NCBI RefSeq assembly: GCF_014653945.1
Contig: NZ_BNAU01000003.1
Coordinates: forward strand, 592,262 to 656,261
Length of the DNA stretch: 64,000 nt
From: Amycolatopsis deserti
GTDB taxonomy: Bacteria; Actinomycetota; Actinomycetes; Mycobacteriales; Pseudonocardiaceae
Direction of reading: 5' to 3'
Shown: positions 35,296 through 43,945 of the stretch, piece after piece
Layout of the letters: every line of letters begins with the position of its first letter
Numbering within the stretch: position 1 is the first letter of the stretch
Program-made: the position numbers and the translations under genes
Notes under the pieces: generated by a model
Databases searched by the model: none
Seen by the model: the letters and a program-made list of their open reading frames with translations, nothing else
Told to the model about the DNA's origin: nothing

Positions 35296-36180
35296 CTATT
35301 GCGCCGCGCGCAGGCCCGGGAGCACGTCGGTGACCACGTCTTCGAGGACCGACTCGCGCCCGGCGTACGGGCCGGACGAGCGCGGCCAGTGCACGACGAC
35401 GTCGGTGAAGCCCAGCTCGGCGGCGCGGCCGGCCGCGTCGGTGAACGCCTGCTTGCTGACCAGGGAGAACACCGGTGCGGAGTCCAGGCTGAGGTAGCGG
35501 TGCACCTCCTCGCCGGCCCGGCCGGAGCCGTCCAGCACCTGGTCGAACCGCCGGGACAGCTCGGCCACACCCCGCCACCACTCGTCGAGCGTTTCGGCCT
35601 TGGGCCCGGTCGTCACCCAGCCGCCACCATAAGTTGCGGCAACTTTCATCGCGCGCGGTCCGTTGGCCGCGATCAGGAACGGAATTCGCGGCCGCTGGAC
35701 GCAACCGGGCAGGTTCCGCGCGCCGCGGGCGGTGTAATAGGTGCCGGTGTAGTCGAACTTGTCGGTGATCAGCAGGCCGTCCAGGGCCTCGACGAACTCG
35801 GCGAACCGGTCGGAGCGCTGGCGCGGGGTGAGTTCCGCCTCGCCCAGCACCCCGGTGTCGTAGCCCAGACCGCCCGCGCCGATGCCCAGGACCAGACGGC
35901 CGTCGGCCACGTCGTCGAGGGTGATCAGCTCGCGGGTGAACGGCACCGGGTGGCGGAAGTTGGGCGAGGCGACGAACGTGCCGAGGCGGATGGTGGAGGT
36001 CACCATGGCCGCGGCGGTCAGCGTGGGCACCGCGGCGAACCACGGCCCGTCCACCAGCGTTCTCCAGCCGAGGTGGTCGTAGGTCCAGGCGTGGTCGAAG
36101 CCGTACTCCTCGGCGGCCCGCCACTTCGGCTCGGCCGCCCACCACCGGTCCTCGGGAAGAATCACGATGCCAACGCGCAC
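35296..36180 (-). CDS. LLM-class F420-dependent oxidoreductase
   Basis: 294 residues of the luciferase-like (bacterial bilin/F420) TIM-barrel family. Typical segments are FDHAWTYDHLGWR near the N-terminus, STIRLGTFVASPNFRHPVPF, LDDVADGRLVLGIGAGG and later PFLIAANGPRAMKVAATYGGGW. Most actinobacterial members use coenzyme F420 rather than FMN. The substrate cannot be deduced. It lies upstream of glf in the same direction, 48 bases away, but glf has its own promoter. Confidence 0.82.
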   Translation of the reverse strand: MRVGIVILPEDRWWAAEPKWRAAEEYGFDHAWTYDHLGWRTLVDGPWFAAVPTLTAAAMVTSTIRLGTFVASPNFRHPVPFTRELITLDDVADGRLVLGIGAGGLGYDTGVLGEAELTPRQRSDRFAEFVEALDGLLITDKFDYTGTYYTARGARNLPGCVQRPRIPFLIAANGPRAMKVAATYGGGWVTTGPKAETLDEWWRGVAELSRRFDQVLDGSGRAGEEVHRYLSLDSAPVFSLVSKQAFTDAAGRAAELGFTDVVVHWPRSSGPYAGRESVLEDVVTDVLPGLRAAQ

Positions 36181-36235
36181 CGGCCCACGCTATCGGTCAG
36201 CACCGACAATCCCTCGCCCCGCACCCCAAGGGACA

Positions 36236-37060
36236 ATGGGGGGTGTGGAGAAACCCCTGCTGATCGCGTCGGATGTGGACGGCACCCTGCTCGACCCGAT
36301 GGAACGGATGTCCCCCCGCACCGCCGCCGCGCTGCACCGCGTCGCGGAGGCGGGGGTTCCGATCGTGCTCGCCACCGGCCGCCCGCCGCGCTGGATCCCG
36401 GCGGTGGCGCAGGCCGGCGGCCTGACTGGTTACGCGGTGTGCGCGAACGGCGCCGTGCTGTACGACATCGGCAAGGACGAAGTGGTCAGCGTGCACGGCG
36501 CGCTGGAGCCGATGATGCTGAACGACGCCGTCGACGAGCTGACCAAGGCGCTGCCCGGCGCCGGGTTCGCCGCCGAACGGGTCGGGCGGCGCGCGGAAGA
36601 CCCGGACGTGCAGCACCTGGTGATCGAGCACGGCTACCGCAACCCGTGGGGCGACGGCGAGGGCGTGCCGGTGTCGCGGGCCGAGATCGTCGGGCGGCCG
36701 GCGGTGAAACTGCTGGTCAGCCACCCGGACATGACGTCGGACGAGATGGCGCGCGCGGCCAGGGCGGTGCTCGACGAGTCGGTGGACATCACGTTCTCCG
36801 CCAGCGGCGGGCTGATCGAGGTCGCCGCTCACGGCATCACGAAGGCGACCGGGCTGGCCGAGGTGGCCGAGCGGTTCGACGTGCCGGTGGAGCGGATCAT
36901 CGCGTTCGGGGACATGCCCAACGACGTGGAGATGCTGAAGTGGGCCGGCCACGGCGTGGCGATGGCGAACGCGCACCCGGAGGTCCTGGCGGTGGCGGAC
37001 GAGGTGACGAGCCCGAACAGCGAGGACGGCGTCGCGCAGGTGCTGGAGCGCTGGTTTTAA
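36236..37060 (+). CDS. HAD-superfamily hydrolase, Cof type (Rv3813c-like)
   Basis: 274 residues from ATG at 36236; a GTG at 36245 is nearly as good. Motif I is IASDVDGTLLDP (nucleophile Asp), motif II VLATGRPP, motif III Lys in HGITKATGL, and motif IV FGDMPNDVEML. The C2-type cap between motifs II and III places it with Cof/YbiV sugar-phosphate or cofactor phosphatases. A homolog (Rv3813c) lies near glf in M. tuberculosis. It diverges from the F420 oxidoreductase. Its TAA and the stop of the convergent gene share the bases TTAA. Confidence 0.87.
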   Translation: MGGVEKPLLIASDVDGTLLDPMERMSPRTAAALHRVAEAGVPIVLATGRPPRWIPAVAQAGGLTGYAVCANGAVLYDIGKDEVVSVHGALEPMMLNDAVDELTKALPGAGFAAERVGRRAEDPDVQHLVIEHGYRNPWGDGEGVPVSRAEIVGRPAVKLLVSHPDMTSDEMARAARAVLDESVDITFSASGGLIEVAAHGITKATGLAEVAERFDVPVERIIAFGDMPNDVEMLKWAGHGVAMANAHPEVLAVADEVTSPNSEDGVAQVLERWF

Positions 37061-38403
37061 GGGCAGGGCACGTAGGTCAGCCGCTGGTCGGACATCAGCT
37101 GGGTCAGCAGTCGCGACTCGCTGTCGGTGCGGAGGTACAGCGTCAGCCAGCCCAGGCCGGTGCGCTGGAAGGTGGCCACTTCGTAGCGCTGGGCGTACTT
37201 CTCCGCTATCCCGCAGTCCTGCACCGGTGAGTACCAGGCCAGTGGAGCGGCGAGCACGGGCAGGCCGAAGAGCGCGACCGGCGCGTAGTCGCCCTCCGGC
37301 GACGGCCCGGTGATGCCGGTGATCATCATCCGGGAGCCGGCGCGGTAGGCGAGCGCGGCGCTGCCGAACGTGTCGATGGTCGAGCCGGCCGGCAGGCGGT
37401 CGCGCAGCCAGTGACCGATCTCCGTGGTCTGCGCGAGCCGCTCGCGGTCGAGGTGCACGACCTGCCGGGCCGCGAACGCCACCGGCACGCTCACCGCGCA
37501 CAGCACGAGCGCGACCACCGGCACCACGCGCCGCTCGGCCAGGCTGCGGCGCGGCCGGGGTGACGGGCGATCGCGCCGCACGCCCAGCCTGCCGCACACC
37601 ACGGCGGCCCCGACCGCGGCCAGCGCGCACAGCAGGAAGCCGTACGGCAGGTGGGCCGACGCGGGCCACCCGGCCCTGGCGTGCCCGTAGTAGGTGGCCT
37701 CCCACGCCCACCACGGCACCAGGAACACCAGCGCGCCCAGCAGGTACCCGGCCGGGCCCCACCAGCTCGACCGGCGCCGCACCGCGGCTGTCACCAGCCA
37801 AACCTCGCCGAGCAACGCGAGCACCACACCGTCGGAGCGGGTCATCACGGCCAGCGCCGCGAGCACCCCGGCGACCAGCGGGTGGCCGGTGACCAGGGCC
37901 AGGCACACGGCCAGCACGAGCAGGACGAACAACGCCGTCTCGGTGCCGGCCAGACCACGCGCCGCCAGGATGCTCGCGCCCGCGGTCAGCAGCGCGGCGA
38001 CCACCCCGGCCCCGCCGGCGAACCGCTTCGCCAGCAGGTACGCCAGCACCACGCAGCCCAGCGCGCACGCGATGCCGAGCCCGACCGCGCCGCTCACGAC
38101 GTCCGCGCCGAACAGCGCCCGCGGCAGCGTGACCAGCACCAGCCACACGAAGTTCGGCACGCCCTGGGTCCGCTCGCCGATCGTGTAGACCGCGCCGTAG
38201 CCGTCGGCCATGTTGCGGGCGTAGCGGAAGGTCACGAACGCGTCGTCCGGCACCGTCGCCACGACGAGCTGCAGGACCAGGGCGAACACCAGCGCGAGCA
38301 GCAGGATCCAGCCCCGGCGGGCGCGCTGGGTCCCCACCCGCGGCCACACCGCGACGACCACCCCCGCCAGCGCCAGCCACGCGACGACCAGGGCACCAGG
38401 CAC
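37057..38403 (-). CDS. GT-C-type membrane glycosyltransferase (AftB-like topology)
   Basis: 448 residues. About nine to ten membrane helices, with the first outer loop VPDDAFVTFRYARNMADGYGAV followed by YTIGERTQGVPNFVWLVLV. An Asp-Asp pair, R..RN, G.G.V and GER are spaced as in AftB and related transferases that use decaprenylphosphoryl-arabinose. The exported C-terminal part (LGWLTLYLRTDSESRLL) is short. GGAGG lies 7 bases before the GTG. It may be the AftB equivalent or another wall-sugar transferase; the sequence alone does not decide. Confidence 0.65.
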   Translation of the reverse strand: MPGALVVAWLALAGVVVAVWPRVGTQRARRGWILLLALVFALVLQLVVATVPDDAFVTFRYARNMADGYGAVYTIGERTQGVPNFVWLVLVTLPRALFGADVVSGAVGLGIACALGCVVLAYLLAKRFAGGAGVVAALLTAGASILAARGLAGTETALFVLLVLAVCLALVTGHPLVAGVLAALAVMTRSDGVVLALLGEVWLVTAAVRRRSSWWGPAGYLLGALVFLVPWWAWEATYYGHARAGWPASAHLPYGFLLCALAAVGAAVVCGRLGVRRDRPSPRPRRSLAERRVVPVVALVLCAVSVPVAFAARQVVHLDRERLAQTTEIGHWLRDRLPAGSTIDTFGSAALAYRAGSRMMITGITGPSPEGDYAPVALFGLPVLAAPLAWYSPVQDCGIAEKYAQRYEVATFQRTGLGWLTLYLRTDSESRLLTQLMSDQRLTYVPCP

Positions 38404-38517
38404 TTCTCACCCTCCGTGACGCCGCTCCACCCTTGCCGTGAGTATCGTTCTCGCGCACGAATTGTTTCTTCTCCGAGACTTTCGGCGGACGGCTGGCGCC
38501 GGTGCTGACCTACTCGC

Positions 38518-39915
38518 TCATATCTCGTCCGTCAGCGCCTGGTAGTCGATCTTCCCGCTGGCCAGCAGCGGGATCGTGTCGATCGAGCGGACGTCGAACC
38601 CGGACGCGTGCAGGTGCAGCCGGTCGGACAGCGCACGGGACGCGGCCTCGCACGCTTCCACCGGAACGCCCTCGGCGAACAACACGACCTTGTCGTCGGC
38701 CGGGACCGCGGCCACGATGTCGATGCCCAGCCCGGTCGCGCGAGTGGCCGCCTCGAGGTCGTCGAGACTGATCCGGTTGCCGAACACCTTGCCGATCCGC
38801 TTGAGCCGTCCGGTGACGAACAGGAACCCCTCCTCGTCGAGGTACCCGAGGTCGCCGGTGGGCAGCACGCCGCCGCACTCGTCGCCGAGCGCGAGCTGCT
38901 CGGCGGTCGAGGCGTAGCCCATCATCACGTTCGGCCCGCGGTAGACGATCTCGCCGGTGATCTTGGGGTGGGTGGTTTCGCCGCCGTCCGGGCGGCGGAT
39001 GGCGAACTGGCCGCCGGGCAGCGCGGGCCCCACCGAGCCGATCTTCTCGGCGAGCCGGTCCGACGGCATGATCGCCATGCGCGGCGCGGCCTCGGTCTGG
39101 CCGTACATCACGAACATCCGCCCGCCCGCCGAGCGCATGAGCGTGTCGAACTCGGCGATCAGCTCCGGCCGCATCCGCCCGCCGGCCTGCGTGAGCGTGT
39201 GCACGCCGGGATTGGCGGACGGGTCGAACTTGAGCCGCCGCAGCATCTCGTAGTGGTAGGGCACCGCGGCGACCGACGTGCACTCGTGCGCGGCCACGGC
39301 GTCCCAGAACCCGCGGCCGAGGATGCCCTCCCGCTCGACGACGACGGTCGCGCCGCAGATCAGGTGCGAGTTGAGCACGGACAGGCCGTAGCTGTAGTGC
39401 AGCGGCAACGTGGTGGGCGCGACCTCGCGCTCGTCGATGCCGAGCACGTCGGCGATCGCGTGCGCGTTGGTCAGGATCGCCTTGCGGGACAACCGGACCA
39501 GCTTCGGGTTGCCGGTGGAACCGCTGGTGGGCAGCAGCACGGCGAGGTCGGGATGCGGGCGGATGCCCTCCGGGTCGAGGCGCAGCCAGTGCCCGTCCGC
39601 GGCCCGGTACCCGGCCGGCGGTTCCGCCGCGGGCGCGCCGAGCACGGCCGCGGGGCAGAACCGGTCGATCAGGCCGGCCAGCACCGGGACGTCGAGCGCC
39701 GGGTCGATCAGCGCCACCGCCCGCCCGGCCTGCACCGCCGCGACGTAGGTGAGCACGCTCTCCAGGTCGACGCCCGTGCGGGCGAACAACACACCGTCCG
39801 GCAGCGCCGCGAGTTCGTCGGCCCGCCGCTCGACCTCGGTGATCAGCGCCGCGCCGTCCAGTACCGCGCCGGTTTCCGCGTCGACCAGCCGCGCGCCGGG
39901 AGCCAGCAGGGTCAC
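38518..39915 (-). CDS. AMP-dependent synthetase/ligase (adenylating enzyme)
   Basis: 465 residues from GTG at 39915, with GGAGGG 8 bases upstream. Adenylate-forming motifs: LLPTSGSTGNPKLVRLS (P-loop, A3), FVMYGQTEAAPRM (A5), PTGDLGYLDEEGF (A7), VTGRLKRIGKVFGNRI (A8) and the catalytic Lys in SGKIDYQAL (A10). The N-terminal domain is shorter than in acyl-CoA synthetases, as in free-standing domains that load amino or other acids onto carriers. No carrier protein gene is adjacent. It diverges from the DegT aminotransferase, suggesting a shared sugar-amide or lipid pathway; substrate unknown. Confidence 0.8.
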   Translation of the reverse strand: MTLLAPGARLVDAETGAVLDGAALITEVERRADELAALPDGVLFARTGVDLESVLTYVAAVQAGRAVALIDPALDVPVLAGLIDRFCPAAVLGAPAAEPPAGYRAADGHWLRLDPEGIRPHPDLAVLLPTSGSTGNPKLVRLSRKAILTNAHAIADVLGIDEREVAPTTLPLHYSYGLSVLNSHLICGATVVVEREGILGRGFWDAVAAHECTSVAAVPYHYEMLRRLKFDPSANPGVHTLTQAGGRMRPELIAEFDTLMRSAGGRMFVMYGQTEAAPRMAIMPSDRLAEKIGSVGPALPGGQFAIRRPDGGETTHPKITGEIVYRGPNVMMGYASTAEQLALGDECGGVLPTGDLGYLDEEGFLFVTGRLKRIGKVFGNRISLDDLEAATRATGLGIDIVAAVPADDKVVLFAEGVPVEACEAASRALSDRLHLHASGFDVRSIDTIPLLASGKIDYQALTDEI

Positions 39916-39919
39916 AGGA

Positions 39920-40095
39920 CCATCCCTCCGTCCACGCCCGGTCCTTCCGGTCGTTCCAGGCCCGCACCAAAGTAGAGACGTCGGCGGGGAGCCGGTCCAG
40001 CAGCCCATCGGGTGGAATCGGGTTGCCGACCGCGACGGTGAACGCGCCGCTGGGCCCGGGTACCGCAGTCGGGTGGTTGCGGTTTACCCCGCGAG
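39920..40095 (-). pseudogene. Possible acyltransferase C-terminal remnant upstream of AMP ligase
   Basis: A minus-strand frame with coding-like codon use reads PGPSGAFTVAVGNPIPPDGL, then LDRLPADVSTLVRAWNDRKD. It has no start codon and no stop before it runs into the ligase gene in another frame. The VGNPIPPDG pattern is reminiscent of the C-terminal end of glycerolipid acyltransferases. It also contains the ribosome site of the ligase gene. It is weakly supported and may be chance. Confidence 0.25.
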
Positions 40096-40154
40096 ATTTG
40101 TTCGTACAGTCTTACGGACGCCTGAGCCGATCACAGTAGAGGAACGCCGCGCCC

Positions 40155-41261
40155 ATGATCCCCATCACCGCGGTCGACGTCCGCGACGCCGAATCACTCG
40201 TGGTGGAGGTGCTGCGGTCGGGGACGCTCGCGCAGGGCCCGATGGTCGCGCGCTTCGAGGACGCCTTCGCCCGCGCCGCCGGCACCGCGCACGCGGTCGC
40301 CGTGAACAGCGGCTCCGCCGCGCTCACCGCCGCGCTGCGGGCGCTCGGGCTGGGCCCCGGCGACGAGGTGATCACCTCGCCGTTCACCGCCGTCGCGACG
40401 CTCAACGCGATCCTGGAGACCGGCGCGACCGTCCGCTTCGCCGACATCACCCGCGAGGACTTCGCGGTCGACCCGGACGCGGTCGCGGCCGAGATCACCC
40501 CGGACACCCGGGCGATCGTCCCGGTGCACCTCTACGGCCAGATCGCCGACCTGGGCAAGCTCGCCCCGCTCGCCGAGGAGCACGGGCTGCACCTGGTGGA
40601 GGACGCGGCGCAGGCGGTCGGCGCCACGTTCGCCGGCCGACCGGCCGGATCGTTCGGCGTGGGCTGTTTCTCGTTGTCCGCCAACAAGAACGTGACCACC
40701 GGCGAGGGCGGCGTCATCACCACCGACGACGACGGGCTGGCCGACCGCCTGCGCGTGCTGCGCAACCAGGGCATGCGGACGCGCTACGCCTACGAGGTGC
40801 CCGGGCACAACTACCGGATGTCCGAGCTGCACGCCGCCGTCGGCATCCCGCAACTGGCCAAACTGGACGAGCTGATCGCGGCGCGGCGGCGCAACGCGCG
40901 GCAGTTGTCCGTCGGCCTCGCCGGGACGCCCGGGCTGGCGTTGCCGGCCGAGCTGCCCGGCCGCGAGCACGTGTGGCACCAGTACAGCGTGCTGATCGGC
41001 CCGCACGCGATGCTCGCCCGCGACGAGCTGGTCGCCGAGCTGGCCGAGCGCGGCGTCGGGACCGGCGTGTACTACCCGAAGCTGGTGTTCGACCACGACT
41101 GCTTCCGCGAGCACCCGCAGATCCCGGCGGTGTCCCGGCAGGACTTCCCGGTCGCGCTGAAGGTCACCGAAGAGGTCCTGTCGCTGCCCGTGCACCCCGC
41201 CCTGTCCGAGGCCGATGTGGACACCACCGTGCGCGAGGTGCGAGAGGCGCTCGGCGCGTGA
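40155..41261 (+). CDS. DegT/DnrJ/EryC1/StrS-family sugar aminotransferase
   Basis: 368 residues. PLP fold-type I sugar aminotransferase: LAQGPMVARFEDAFARAAGT, AVNSGSAALTAALRALGLGP, EVITSPFTAVATLNAIL, VPVHLYGQIADLGKL, HLVEDAAQAVGATF, and the PLP lysine in SLSANKNVTTGEGG. C-terminal GHNYRMSELHAAVG is standard. These enzymes aminate keto-sugars bound to nucleotides for wall or capsule glycans. GAGGAA precedes the ATG. A second, broken gene of this family lies at 43945-44427, so this intact copy may have made the other dispensable. Confidence 0.9.
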   Translation: MIPITAVDVRDAESLVVEVLRSGTLAQGPMVARFEDAFARAAGTAHAVAVNSGSAALTAALRALGLGPGDEVITSPFTAVATLNAILETGATVRFADITREDFAVDPDAVAAEITPDTRAIVPVHLYGQIADLGKLAPLAEEHGLHLVEDAAQAVGATFAGRPAGSFGVGCFSLSANKNVTTGEGGVITTDDDGLADRLRVLRNQGMRTRYAYEVPGHNYRMSELHAAVGIPQLAKLDELIAARRRNARQLSVGLAGTPGLALPAELPGREHVWHQYSVLIGPHAMLARDELVAELAERGVGTGVYYPKLVFDHDCFREHPQIPAVSRQDFPVALKVTEEVLSLPVHPALSEADVDTTVREVREALGA

Positions 41262-41576
41262 TCACCTCCGGCACCGGACAGCCGGCTCCTCCACAGTGGA
41301 CAGCAGTAGCAGGCCGAGCGATCCGCGCCACGGGCGGCTTCCGGGTGGACGGCGGCGAACCGCGAGCCCGCTGGTGAGGGCGCCGGCCGGGGGCAGCCAC
41401 GGCATGCACCACCGGTCGGCGAGGGCGCCGAGCGGTCGCACCACCGAGGAAGGCGACAGTTCCGCGGAGGGACGGCGGTTGCGGGCGGTGCTGCTGGACC
41501 AGCTGCGGGCCGCACCGCGGGAACCGGCCCAGCTACCGACGCCGTCGGACCCGGGGCGTGCACCGCGGTTGACGGC
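41262..41576. other. Intergenic stretch without recognised gene
   Basis: 315 bases between the aminotransferase and the VOC gene. Both strands have short open frames with biased composition (one hydrophobic minus-strand stretch near 41270-41440), but none has a ribosome site or recognisable product. Probably remnant DNA continuous with the decayed glycan operon further right. Confidence 0.4.
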
Positions 41577-42011
41577 TCAGTCGATGCAGAACTCGTTGCC
41601 CTCGACGTCCAGCATCGGGATGCACGACTCGTTGAACTCGTCGGCGAGCAGCACCTGCACGCAGGTCGCGCCGAGCGCTTCCAGCCGCTCGCGCTCGGCC
41701 TGCAGCGCGGCGAGGCGCTCTTCGCCCACCAGCCCGGTGCCGACGCGCACGTCGAGGTGCACGCGGTTCTTGACGACCTTGCCTTCGGGGACGCGCTGGA
41801 AGAACAGCCGCGGACCCACCCCGGTGGGATCGACGCAGGCGAACGCCGCGCCCCGGTGGTCGGCAGGCAGAGAGCGATCGAACTCCGCCCAGGAGGCGAA
41901 CCCCTCCGGCGGCGGCGGAATCACGTAGCCCAGCACCTCACACCAGAAGCGCGCGACGCGCTCGGGTTCCGCGCAGTCGAAGGTGACCTGGAACTGTTTG
42001 ACCGACCCCAT
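41577..42011 (-). CDS. VOC-family (glyoxalase-like) protein
   Basis: 144 residues from ATG at 42011. Two beta-alpha-beta-beta-beta modules: QVTFDCAEPERVARFWCEVLGY in the first, and KNRVHLDVRVGTGLVGEERL leading to PMLDVEGNEFCID in the second. Metal-ligand candidates are the His in RVHLDV and the Glu in GNEFCID. This is the common actinobacterial glyoxalase/bleomycin-resistance fold protein, function unassigned. It directly follows a broken acyltransferase gene whose frame runs into it, so the VOC gene may have been joined here by a deletion. Confidence 0.82.
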   Translation of the reverse strand: MGSVKQFQVTFDCAEPERVARFWCEVLGYVIPPPPEGFASWAEFDRSLPADHRGAAFACVDPTGVGPRLFFQRVPEGKVVKNRVHLDVRVGTGLVGEERLAALQAERERLEALGATCVQVLLADEFNESCIPMLDVEGNEFCID

Positions 42012-42033
42012 GCGCTCACCATAGCGGGGCGCG

Positions 42034-42557
42034 TCGGTGCCCGGGCGGCTTCCGCCTCGATGAACTCCTCGTCGTAGCGCTGGAAGACCCGCGCCGGGTT
42101 GCCGGCCACCAGTCAGCGGTCCGGGACGTCCTTCGTGACCAGCGACATCGGTTGCACCGTCACGAAATCGCCGATCGTGACGCCCGACATCACCACCACC
42201 AGGCTGCCGATGAAGCAGCCCTTGCCGATCCGCACCGGTTCGCGCTCGATCAGGTCGCTGCCCGGCCGGTTGTCCAGCATCGTTCGCCAGCCAGCTGGAG
42301 TGCGTGAACACCAGCGTGCCCACCCCGGTGCCGGTGTGCTCGCCGATGGTCAGGCCGCCGCTGGCGTCCAGCGCCGCGCCCTCGCCGATCCAGCAGTGTT
42401 CGCCGATCTCCAGCCGCTCCGGGTTGATGATCTTCGCGCGTTCCCGGATGCGCGTGGTGTCCGGCAGGCCGAACAGGCGGGCACGCTCGGAGTCGTTCAG
42501 GTACTGCCCGACGACCTCGGTCAGGATCTGCGGGCCGCAACCGGTTGGTGCGCTCAT
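42034..42557 (-). pseudogene. Hexapeptide-repeat acyltransferase, frameshift plus stop
   Basis: The start is intact (MSAPTGCGPQILTEVVGQYL) and continues through RAKIINPERLEIGEHCWIGE and VFTHSSWLA. Near 42280 the frame shifts: the continuation MLDNRPGSDLIEREPVRIGK, GCFIGSLVVVMSGVTIGDFV, TVQPMSLVTKDVPDR lies in another frame. It then meets an in-frame TGA near 42112 before LVAGNPARVFQRYDEEFIEA. The left-handed beta-helix repeats ([I/V]G..) are recognisable throughout. The intact family transfers acetyl groups to sugars. Two independent lesions argue against a single sequencing error. Confidence 0.8.
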
Positions 42558-42569
42558 CGTCGAGGAACA

Positions 42570-43781
42570 TCACCGGCCCGCCATCTTCGCCAGCACGCGC
42601 AGGTGCTCGGCCGCGACCACGTCGAGCGCGAAGTTGTTGCGCACCATCGCCTGCTGCCGCGCGGCCAGCGCGCGGCGCTTGCCGGGCTTGTCCAGCAGCT
42701 CGATCACGTTCGCCGCCACCGCCTCGGCGTCGTCCGGTTCGACGAGCAGGACGTTCCACCCGTTGCGCAGTTCCACGCCCGGGTAGTTGTCCTCGCCGAC
42801 CGACGCGATCGTCGCGGTGCCGGCCGCCATCGCCTCCAGCGACGCCGTGCCGCAGCCGCCGTTGAGGTCGTGCGCCACGATGTCCGCCGCGGCCAGGTAG
42901 GACGGCACGTCGTCCTTCGGCACCGCGCCGGTGACCACGAACGCGTCCGCGACGCCGAGTTCCTTCGCGCGCTTGAGGAACGCGTCGTGGTAGACCCGGC
43001 CCACCACGAGCACCTTGACGTCCGGGTGCCGCGCCAGGATCGCCGGCATCGCCTCGACCAGCGGCAGCCGGTTCCGCAGCGGGATGACGTGCCCGAGCGA
43101 GACGATCAGCGGCCCGTCGATGCCGTGTTCGGCGCGGATGTCCGTACGTGGCGCGGAATCCAGGTGCTCGGTGTCGACCGGGATCGGGAAGAACTCCGGA
43201 TCGGTCACCCCGTACCGCTTCGCGCAGTAGTCCAGGCCCAGCTTGTCCAGAATCACGAACCGCGGCGCGATCCGGGTCAGGATCGGCCGCACCAGCGCCG
43301 CGTCCAGCAGCCGGAACAGCCGGTCGTACCGCCGCCGTTCGCTGATGAGGAGCGTGTGGACGGTCAGCAGCGACGGCAGGCCCCGCCGCCGCGCGTACCG
43401 ACCGGCCAGCCAGGTGAGGTCGAAGAACTGGCCGTGCAGGTGCAGCGCGTCCGGCCGGAACTCGTCCAGCAGGCGCCGCAACCGCCACCGGGTCCGCGGG
43501 TGCGGTGTGACGAAGCTGAGGTCGAAGTCGATCGACCACCCGAGCCGCGGCATCCGCACCGCGGGCAGCCGCACGACGCGGTAGCCGTCGCGTTCCTCGG
43601 TCTCCGGCGCGTCGGCGTAGGCCGCGGTGATCGCCAGCACCTCGTGCCCCTCGGCCGCGTACCGCTGGGCCAGCGACGCCGCCATGTGCGCGCTGCCGCC
43701 GACGCGGGGCGGGAAGAAGTTGTTGACGACGGCGATCCGCATCGGCCGGTTCGCGCCCGGCCCCGCGGTGGGCGCGCTCAC
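42570..43781 (-). CDS. GT4-family glycosyltransferase
   Basis: 403 residues, GT-B fold. N-terminal acceptor half: MRIAVVNNFFPPRVGGSAHM, PDALHLHGQFFDLTWLAGR and LTVHTLL. C-terminal donor half: PLIVSLGHVIPLRNRLPLVE, VKVLVVGRVYHDAFL, and the nucleotide-sugar site GGCGTASLEAMAAGTATIAS (E-x7-E type). It retains all expected motifs and is intact, unlike the three genes around it. Its GTG overlaps the stop of the collapsed epimerase (GTGA). It probably added one sugar to a surface glycan whose pathway is now broken; an orphan activity may persist. Confidence 0.87.
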   Translation of the reverse strand: MSAPTAGPGANRPMRIAVVNNFFPPRVGGSAHMAASLAQRYAAEGHEVLAITAAYADAPETEERDGYRVVRLPAVRMPRLGWSIDFDLSFVTPHPRTRWRLRRLLDEFRPDALHLHGQFFDLTWLAGRYARRRGLPSLLTVHTLLISERRRYDRLFRLLDAALVRPILTRIAPRFVILDKLGLDYCAKRYGVTDPEFFPIPVDTEHLDSAPRTDIRAEHGIDGPLIVSLGHVIPLRNRLPLVEAMPAILARHPDVKVLVVGRVYHDAFLKRAKELGVADAFVVTGAVPKDDVPSYLAAADIVAHDLNGGCGTASLEAMAAGTATIASVGEDNYPGVELRNGWNVLLVEPDDAEAVAANVIELLDKPGKRRALAARQQAMVRNNFALDVVAAEHLRVLAKMAGR

Positions 43782-43945
43782 CGGCAGCTCTCGACGAGGT
43801 CGCGCATGCCCCGCTCGACGGAGATCTCCGGCGTCCAGCCGAGCACCTCGCGTGCACGGGCGACGTCCGCGGCCCGGCGCGACACCAGCACGTCCCGCGG
43901 GTTGAACTCGATGAAGCCGGCACCCCCGGTGAGCAGGACTCGCAC
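43778..43945 (-). pseudogene. NAD-dependent epimerase collapsed by in-frame internal deletion (55 aa left)
   Basis: The first 12 residues, VRVLLTGGAGFI, are the start of a GalE/dehydratase Rossmann fold. The next residue jumps directly to a C-terminal segment, EFNPRDVLVSRRAADVARAR, then EVLGWTPEISVERGMRDLVE and SCR-stop, which normally lies about 250 residues further on. Reading frame, GTG start (GGAG 6 bases upstream) and the GTGA coupling to the GT4 gene are all kept. So the deletion is exact in frame and may preserve translation of the downstream gene. The 55-residue product lacks the catalytic Tyr-x3-Lys and cannot be an epimerase. Confidence 0.75.

Noticed and set aside
41262..41444. Minus-strand 60-codon ORF with hydrophobic stretches
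   Set aside because: No ribosome site, no conserved motif, and it lies in remnant DNA after the aminotransferase gene.
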